Shown: one piece after another, positions 59,277-64,000 of the stretch
Layout: each line of letters opens with the position of its first letter
Position numbering within the stretch: position 1 is the stretch's first letter
Assembly: GCA_003457135.1 (NCBI GenBank)
Contig: DMSQ01000006.1
Location: 162,154-226,153 of the forward strand
Origin: Prolixibacteraceae bacterium
Lineage (GTDB): Bacteria > Bacteroidota > Bacteroidia > Bacteroidales > Prolixibacteraceae
Length of the DNA stretch: 64,000 bases
Reading direction: 5' to 3'
Position numbers and translations under genes: made by a program
Notes under the pieces: generated by a model
The model's input: only the letters and a program-made list of their open reading frames with translations
Told to the model about the DNA's origin: nothing
Databases searched by the model: none

Positions 59277-61115
59277 CTTCCAAATCTCTATTTCTATTTT
59301 CTTTTTATTAATGGTTTGATCCTGAGTCATAGATATGTTTTGACGAATGGCCATGTAAACAATTTCAGCAATATCATGAATCGGTAGTTTGTTGCTTTTT
59401 GCAAAGATTTTTTTGCACAAGGGGCAAGCTGTTGCCAGCATGTCGGGCTGATAAGCCAGGTATTCGTCCAGCGCCTTGTCTCGTATCTGGTTTCGTTCGT
59501 TCATTTGTATCTTAATATTGGCCAGACCTCCTCCGCAGCAGTAGGACGCTTCTTTTTCATTTTTCATCGGAATCAGCGTTGCATATTCGTCTAAGAGCAA
59601 TCGCGGCTGGTGATAAATGCCGCTTCCACGGCCAAGTTCGCAGGGATCATGATAAACAACCTGCAACGACAATTTATTTACCGGCAAACGCTTATCGGCC
59701 AACAGTCCGAGCAGGTACCCGGAATGATGCATAACCGTAATGCCCGGCAATGCATAATCTTCGTTAATTACTTTGTAGCAAATAGGGCAGGAAACGACCA
59801 GCTTTTTTACTCCTGAAGCCAGAATCCGTTCGCGATTGTGTTCAATCAGTTTTTTTGCTGCCTCGTATTGTCCAACCTGCATCAGTGGCCGTCCGCAACA
59901 GGCTGTTTTGTCCTCGTCCATAAACCAGTATTTGACGCTGGCAACTGTGAAAATTTCCTTCATAGATTTAATGATGGCTGGGGTCAGATGTGTCATGCAA
60001 CCGGCAAAATAAATCACTTCGGTTTGCGGACTGATTGCTACATTTCCGTTTTTCAGGTAATCGTATGACGAATTGTATTCTTTGGTTGATTCAATCCGTT
60101 GTGTCAGTCGTAAATTATTCAATTCCAGTCCTACGGGGCAATCGGGCTGGCAACGTCCGCAAAGCAAACAGTTGAAAAGTTTTTCATCTGTCAGGTTTTT
60201 ATTCCTGATGTGTTTCAGTACGTAAACCGACTGAGTGTCTTTGATATCCACGTGCGCCATCTGGCAACTGTCCAAACAAATTCCACAGCGCGAACACGAA
60301 TACACCTGAATTCTCGAATATCCACCTATCCGTTTTTGTACCTTGATCCCGTAATTCCTGAGGAAAATAAGTACTGCTTCAACCGGAATGTGCATGTATC
60401 GTGAAACTGGCAACGCAAAGAAAAACAGGCCAAGCGTTCCTGAATAGGCCCACCACAAGGGCATTTCGAGCGATTTGACCGGAAGAATTGAAGCGAGCAA
60501 TTGTCCGGTTGGCTGACTGATAAGGCTACCGTTGTGATGAATTCCGGCAGATACACTTTCGGCAAGAAACCGAAGGGGAAAAATGAGCCAGAGCGCGTAA
60601 AGTGCAATGCGGTCGCCTATTTTTAGCCGTGTGGTTTTTTTCAATCCGAATAACTGGCTGTTCAATCTTTTGCAGCAGGCAAGCGCTACTCCTGAAAGAA
60701 CAAAAAGAAGAAGTAAATCCATGCTGGCAGCCAATATTTTTCCTGAAAGTGTGGTGGATGGTCCGGTAATAAAATAGCGCATAAAAATGGCTTTGTATGC
60801 CGGAACAAAAAATGTCCGGTAGTGAATCCATGCTTCGATGTGGCCAACTACGATGAGCAGAAACCAACCTAAAGCAAGACTCATGTGCATGTAGCCCAAA
60901 ACCACATTTTTCCGGAAAATTTTGCGGTGAAGCAACGACTCCAAAACGATTTCGCGAAGGGCCAACCAGCTTTTGGGCGTTAAAATTCCGTGTATGATCC
61001 TACTTTTATCAATGTGCGACAAACTGGAAATCCAGATTCCGATAATGATCACCAAAAAGCAGGTGATAAACAAGAGTCCGATGGTAAATGGCCATATAAA
61101 CGGAGTAGTTTCCAT
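59274..61115 (-). CDS. Membrane-bound HdrD-like iron-sulfur protein fused to a cytochrome b domain
   Basis: Protein of 613 residues. The N-terminal third has five or six helices with His pairs (GYMHMSLALGWFLLIVVGHIEAWIH) like the NarI/HdrE cytochrome b domain. Two [4Fe-4S] motifs follow (CSRCGICLDSCQMAH, CLLCGRCQPDCPVG), then two CCG domains (AGCMTH, ACCGRP, SCPICYK and DPCELG, YCCGGG, TACPLCKK). This is the layout of DsrMK/HdrED fused in one chain, which would take electrons from menaquinol to a cytoplasmic thiol/disulfide or vice versa. The ATG at 61115 replaces a TTG three codons upstream. Confidence 0.9.
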   Translation of the reverse strand: METTPFIWPFTIGLLFITCFLVIIIGIWISSLSHIDKSRIIHGILTPKSWLALREIVLESLLHRKIFRKNVVLGYMHMSLALGWFLLIVVGHIEAWIHYRTFFVPAYKAIFMRYFITGPSTTLSGKILAASMDLLLLFVLSGVALACCKRLNSQLFGLKKTTRLKIGDRIALYALWLIFPLRFLAESVSAGIHHNGSLISQPTGQLLASILPVKSLEMPLWWAYSGTLGLFFFALPVSRYMHIPVEAVLIFLRNYGIKVQKRIGGYSRIQVYSCSRCGICLDSCQMAHVDIKDTQSVYVLKHIRNKNLTDEKLFNCLLCGRCQPDCPVGLELNNLRLTQRIESTKEYNSSYDYLKNGNVAISPQTEVIYFAGCMTHLTPAIIKSMKEIFTVASVKYWFMDEDKTACCGRPLMQVGQYEAAKKLIEHNRERILASGVKKLVVSCPICYKVINEDYALPGITVMHHSGYLLGLLADKRLPVNKLSLQVVYHDPCELGRGSGIYHQPRLLLDEYATLIPMKNEKEASYCCGGGLANIKIQMNERNQIRDKALDEYLAYQPDMLATACPLCKKIFAKSNKLPIHDIAEIVYMAIRQNISMTQDQTINKKKIEIEIWK

Positions 61116-61124
61116 AGTTGTCAA

Positions 61125-61466
61125 TTAATTGACTGGTTTGTATTTCGCAATACTCTTTTTAATAAGCATAATCACGTTACGGAGATTAATACCGCGTGGG
61201 CAAACCAACATACATTTGCCGCAAAGCATGCATTTCCGGATTTCCGATTCGAGCTCGATCGTTTCGCCGCGCCGCAATAGGAGGTTCATTCGCCTGATAT
61301 TAAAACTGACCAGATCGCCTGCGCTGCAGGTAGCCGTGCATCCGCCGCACGATAGACATACTTTAAACGATGGTTCCATTTCGAGAATTTCGTTCAACAA
61401 CCTCCCGTCGAACTGATCGTAGTCAATCGTGCGTTGTTTAGTAATAGTGTAGCCAAAGTCTTTCAT
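61125..61466 (-). CDS. HdrC-like 4Fe-4S dicluster protein
   Basis: Protein of 113 residues with two [4Fe-4S] motifs, CLSCGGCTATCSAGD and CMLCGKCMLVCPRG, on either side of a helical segment (NIRRMNLLLRRGETIELES). It matches the HdrC subunit of heterodisulfide reductases, which carries electrons between HdrA and HdrB. It lies nine bases before the HdrD-like gene. Confidence 0.92.
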   Translation of the reverse strand: MKDFGYTITKQRTIDYDQFDGRLLNEILEMEPSFKVCLSCGGCTATCSAGDLVSFNIRRMNLLLRRGETIELESEIRKCMLCGKCMLVCPRGINLRNVIMLIKKSIAKYKPVN

Positions 61467-61906
61467 TTTCCGATTTGAGTATCATTTTATGTTGTTTACC
61501 TCCATTCCGTCCGAAAAAAGACACTTTCATTGTTCAATGCTTTACCTCGGACGGCGGACGCTTACTTGATCTGTCTTACTACTAAGGTTAAATGTCATAG
61601 AATAAGGTTTTTACTTCTTTTTTTATACCTTCTTTTTTCTTTTTTTGATAACCTTAGTACAATTACGAGCAAAAAAGAAAACCACCTTATTACCTTATTT
61701 TTCTGAACTTCATATTGTCAAGAGGGCTGTTCCTATTCCGTCCGAAAGAAGACACTCTCTTTGTTCAATATTTTCTTGCAGACGGGCGGGCTTTCTTAAT
61801 CCATATTACTACAAATATTTCGCTCCTATGGAGCTTTATAGCAACTAATACCTCTACAACATTGAACTCCGCAGCTTTTTCTGACCACTGCGACTGAACA
61901 CTTTTT
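61467..61906. repeat. Intergenic region with two direct repeats and inverted repeats
   Basis: No gene is seen in this 440-base gap. Two imperfect direct repeats of 78-79 bases (61504-61582 and 61735-61812) share attccgtccgaaa, agacact, tgttcaat and a closing ttactac. Between them an inverted repeat actaaggtt (61581-61589)/aaccttagt (61650-61658) frames a T-rich tract. The gap separates the HdrA-like gene from HdrC-like gene, which are normally adjacent, suggesting insertion of mobile or repetitive DNA. Confidence 0.65.
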
Positions 61907-62929
61907 TCAATGACTCCTTAGCCATCCATTAACTTCCATTGCTGCCGATCGGGCATGCAAAATGGTATCGTTTACCGACATGGGAGCAGTACAGCTTCCG
62001 GCCAGAAATATTCCTTCCTGTTCCGAAAAATTCGACTTCAGGAACGAGTCCGTTGTTTTCAGAAATCCTGATTCCTCACAGCCAATGCCACAAGTTTCAG
62101 AAGCAGCGGCAGTTCCTTTACCGGCTTCCATGCCTGCCAAAAGTATCAGCAAATCAACATTCATTTTGAGTGGTCGCCCCGAAAGTGTATCTTCTGATTT
62201 GATCAGCAAACTTTTGTTGATCTTTTCCGAAGCTTCAGACAAACGTCCCCGAATAAATTGGATGTCATATTTTTCCTGTGCTTCGCGGTACAGTTCTTCG
62301 AAGTGTTTGCCGTACATCCGTAAATCCATGTAAAAGCAGTAGATTTCGGCTTCTGGTAAACGCTTCTTAAGTTCGATAGCCTGTTTTACGCTGGTGATAC
62401 AGCACACTTTCGAACAATAATGGTTGCCCGATTTTTCGTCGCGCGAGCCAACGCAATGCACAAAAGCAATTCGTTTCGGGTGTTTTCCTTCAGCAACAGT
62501 AATGTCGTTGCCAGTTTTGAACAATTCTTCGAGATCGGCTGATGTAATGACGTGATCGTAAATTTTGTAGCCGTACTCTTCTTTCCGGCGTGCATCAAAA
62601 AGTTCGTACCCGGTGGCAACAACTATGGCGTCGGCTTCCAGTTTATGATCGTTCGAAGTTTCAATGCTGAACTTTCCGTTTTGCCTGTGAATGGTGCGGA
62701 CTTCTGTTTTATTCAGAATAGAAAAGTCTTTGTTGCGGCATTTATCCTGAAGTTCGTCTATGATCTTTTCAGCGGGAGTAAAGGTTGGAAACAGGCATGA
62801 CCAGTTGTTCAGTTTTCCGCCAACCTGTGCTTCTTTTTCGATCACAGTTACCCAATGTCCGGTATCGGTTAGTGCGCTGGCTGTTTCTATTCCGGCTATT
62901 CCGCCCCCTATGATTACAATGTGTTTCAC
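61907..62929 (-). CDS. Short HdrA-like FAD-dependent oxidoreductase
   Basis: Flavoprotein of 340 residues with the FAD motif GGGIAGIETA (8-17), YELFDARRKEEYGY and the HdrA-specific cluster FVHCVGSRDEKSGNHYC followed by SKVCCITSVKQA. It closes with the FAD end motif IFLAGSCTAPMSVNDTI. Typical HdrA is about twice as long and carries an extra ferredoxin domain, missing here. It would shuttle electrons with the HdrB/HdrC proteins encoded beside it. Confidence 0.9.
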   Translation of the reverse strand: MKHIVIIGGGIAGIETASALTDTGHWVTVIEKEAQVGGKLNNWSCLFPTFTPAEKIIDELQDKCRNKDFSILNKTEVRTIHRQNGKFSIETSNDHKLEADAIVVATGYELFDARRKEEYGYKIYDHVITSADLEELFKTGNDITVAEGKHPKRIAFVHCVGSRDEKSGNHYCSKVCCITSVKQAIELKKRLPEAEIYCFYMDLRMYGKHFEELYREAQEKYDIQFIRGRLSEASEKINKSLLIKSEDTLSGRPLKMNVDLLILLAGMEAGKGTAAASETCGIGCEESGFLKTTDSFLKSNFSEQEGIFLAGSCTAPMSVNDTILHARSAAMEVNGWLRSH

Positions 62930-63094
62930 AAATTCAGTTTAAAGTTTCAGGTTCCAGGTTGGCTATTTTGCGTTGATGTCTTACAATTGTTTCTTATTTC
63001 TTATTTCTTATTTTTCGTTCGATATTGGTTATTGAGCATTGAATATTGGATATTTTCTGTTCTTCAGATTTTCAAATTGACGAATCATAAATTT
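62930..63094. other. AT-rich spacer between HdrA- and HdrB-like genes
   Basis: I see no gene or clear regulatory element; the tract contains repeated tttcttatttcttattt-type words. The two flanking genes run in the same direction. Confidence 0.4.
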
Positions 63095-64000
63095 TCAGCA
63101 TCCGCAGCCCGTCATCATTGGTTTTCCGATCAGCTTACCATCTTTTCCGGCATATTTAAGGTCGGGATCGTAATGAATTCCCATTTTGTCGAGCAATGGT
63201 TCCACGTTGGTCTGATGCATTTGCATGCCCATGTCCCATGGATTGTAGCCAAGCACCAATCCTGCTAATTCTTCGTATGTCAGAACCGGAATTCCCTGTC
63301 CGTTTTCGCCGTAAGTTTTGCCTTCCATTTCTTCAATCACATATTGCCAGCGATCCATAAACATAGGACAGCCCGGGCAGTTACTCACAATTGCATCAGG
63401 CTTATAGGGTTCCATTGATTCAAATTTCTTGCGCGAATTAGAGACCGAATAACCGCGGTTCGACATCACCAGGTATTGCCGGAATCCAAACCCGCAGCAA
63501 TGGCGTCGTTCAGGGTAATCAATCACTTCGCCACCCCACGATTCGATCATGCCGGCCAGTACATAAGGAAATTCGGCGCCGCCAACTCCTTTTGAAGGAA
63601 ACATTTTGGAATAATGACAACCAATATGTTCTACAATTTTTAATGGTTTTCCTGTGTGTTGGTTTATAAGCGAAAATTTTTTTCTGGCGGCAATGTTTTC
63701 CCTGAATTTATAAATAATGTCGCCCGCATGAGCCACATTCAGTGGTACTTCAAATTCGCGCCCGGTTGCTCTTTTCAGGCAGTTACGGACTTTTTCCAAT
63801 TCAGAGGGAAATTCTTTCCAGGTTTCGATAATTTCGTTGTAGATGCCAAAAGAGGTGATGCACGAAATTGCCAGATTGTGATATCCTGCTTCAGTCATCA
63901 GCGCAAATTGCCTTGCTACAATGGTTTGTATGGTATCGAACGGAACAATATCTGCGTGGTAGCCAATTCCTGAACAAGTAGTGTGATGTGGATTTTCAAC
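63095..64000 (-). CDS. HdrB-like CCG-domain protein, N-terminus outside window
   Basis: The open frame runs to the window edge, so the start lies to the right. Visible residues include HHTTCSGIGYHADIVPFDTI and FALMTEAGYHNLAISCITSFG of the first CCG domain and, in the second, HIGCHYSK, RHCCGFGFR and SNCPGCPMFMD, giving the C...CC...CxxC ligands of the non-cubane cluster that reduces heterodisulfide in HdrB. An internal ATG at 63898 is not the start. With HdrA and HdrC it completes a soluble Hdr-like complex. Confidence 0.9.
   Translation of the reverse strand, partial: VENPHHTTCSGIGYHADIVPFDTIQTIVARQFALMTEAGYHNLAISCITSFGIYNEIIETWKEFPSELEKVRNCLKRATGREFEVPLNVAHAGDIIYKFRENIAARKKFSLINQHTGKPLKIVEHIGCHYSKMFPSKGVGGAEFPYVLAGMIESWGGEVIDYPERRHCCGFGFRQYLVMSNRGYSVSNSRKKFESMEPYKPDAIVSNCPGCPMFMDRWQYVIEEMEGKTYGENGQGIPVLTYEELAGLVLGYNPWDMGMQMHQTNVEPLLDKMGIHYDPDLKYAGKDGKLIGKPMMTGCGC

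Noticed and set aside
63899..64000. Start of the HdrB-like protein at the internal ATG at 63898
   Set aside because: The frame upstream continues to the window edge with family-consistent residues including a cluster-region cysteine, so the gene is truncated by the window.
1..64000. CRISPR arrays, rRNA and tRNA genes
   Set aside because: No regularly spaced repeat array and no tRNA cloverleaf or rRNA segment was recognised by reading both strands; a dedicated search program could still reveal a divergent tRNA or small RNA.

Overview
The window comes from a Bacteroidota chromosome, probably an anaerobic or facultative member of the Bacteroidales/Marinilabiliales group. The evidence is SusC/SusD pairs, lipoproteins with short lipoboxes, DUF4249, DUF4956, DUF2202 and DUF2490 families, absence of Shine-Dalgarno sequences before most starts, and repeated TAnnTTTG promoter boxes. 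The genus cannot be fixed from the sequence. No rRNA, tRNA, CRISPR array or complete insertion sequence was seen.

Layout. 1-1870: two-component system (sensor kinase cut by the window edge, plus an OmpR-type regulator). 1897-2106: a MITE-like palindromic element with a possible 13-bp target duplication. 2370-13114: a SusC/SusD pair with a clear promoter behind phased A-tracts, a large FG-GAP/UnbV lipoprotein, and a second SusD without its own SusC. 13176-20547: housekeeping and envelope genes (Dabb-domain protein, kdsA, a DUF2490/DUF4956/VTC triad, rarA, a TPR protein, 3-methyladenine glycosylase). 20580-22497: an outer-membrane protein and a decayed serine hydrolase. 22498-27229: secreted rhodaneses, an O/P-type porin, a divergent Crp/Fnr regulator and a methyltransferase. 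27512-28438: a stand-alone transposase-type zinc ribbon facing a DUF6132 gene across two tandem dyads, then a thioredoxin relic. 28437-31734: an ECF sigma/anti-sigma pair followed by secreted Spy-like, calcium-motif and DUF2202 proteins, several with Gly/Lys/Asn-rich tails. 31821-34953: TonB-dependent receptor plus DUF4249. 35124-44086: LytTR two-component system reading into a TolC/HlyD/MacB-type ABC exporter, then a cupin and a split permease. 44220-55472: a long co-directional block with phosphoesterase, methyltransferases, a phospholipase-like protein, a complete RND efflux system and two TetR regulators; near-identical dyads at the distal TetR gene and at the tolC start suggest the operator.

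55649-64000: a redox/sulfur region. A Crp/Fnr regulator diverges from an odd thioredoxin (C-X6-C), thioredoxin reductase, membrane-anchored thioredoxin, a chimeric flavoprotein-remnant/polyferredoxin ORF and a DUF2892 stub. These converge on heterodisulfide-reductase-like genes: a membrane cytochrome/HdrD fusion, HdrC, a short HdrA and an HdrB that runs off the right edge. Together with the secreted rhodaneses and the paralogous Crp regulator at 25.9 kb, the likely theme is anaerobic thiol/disulfide or sulfane-sulfur electron transfer, with several broken genes showing recent remodelling.
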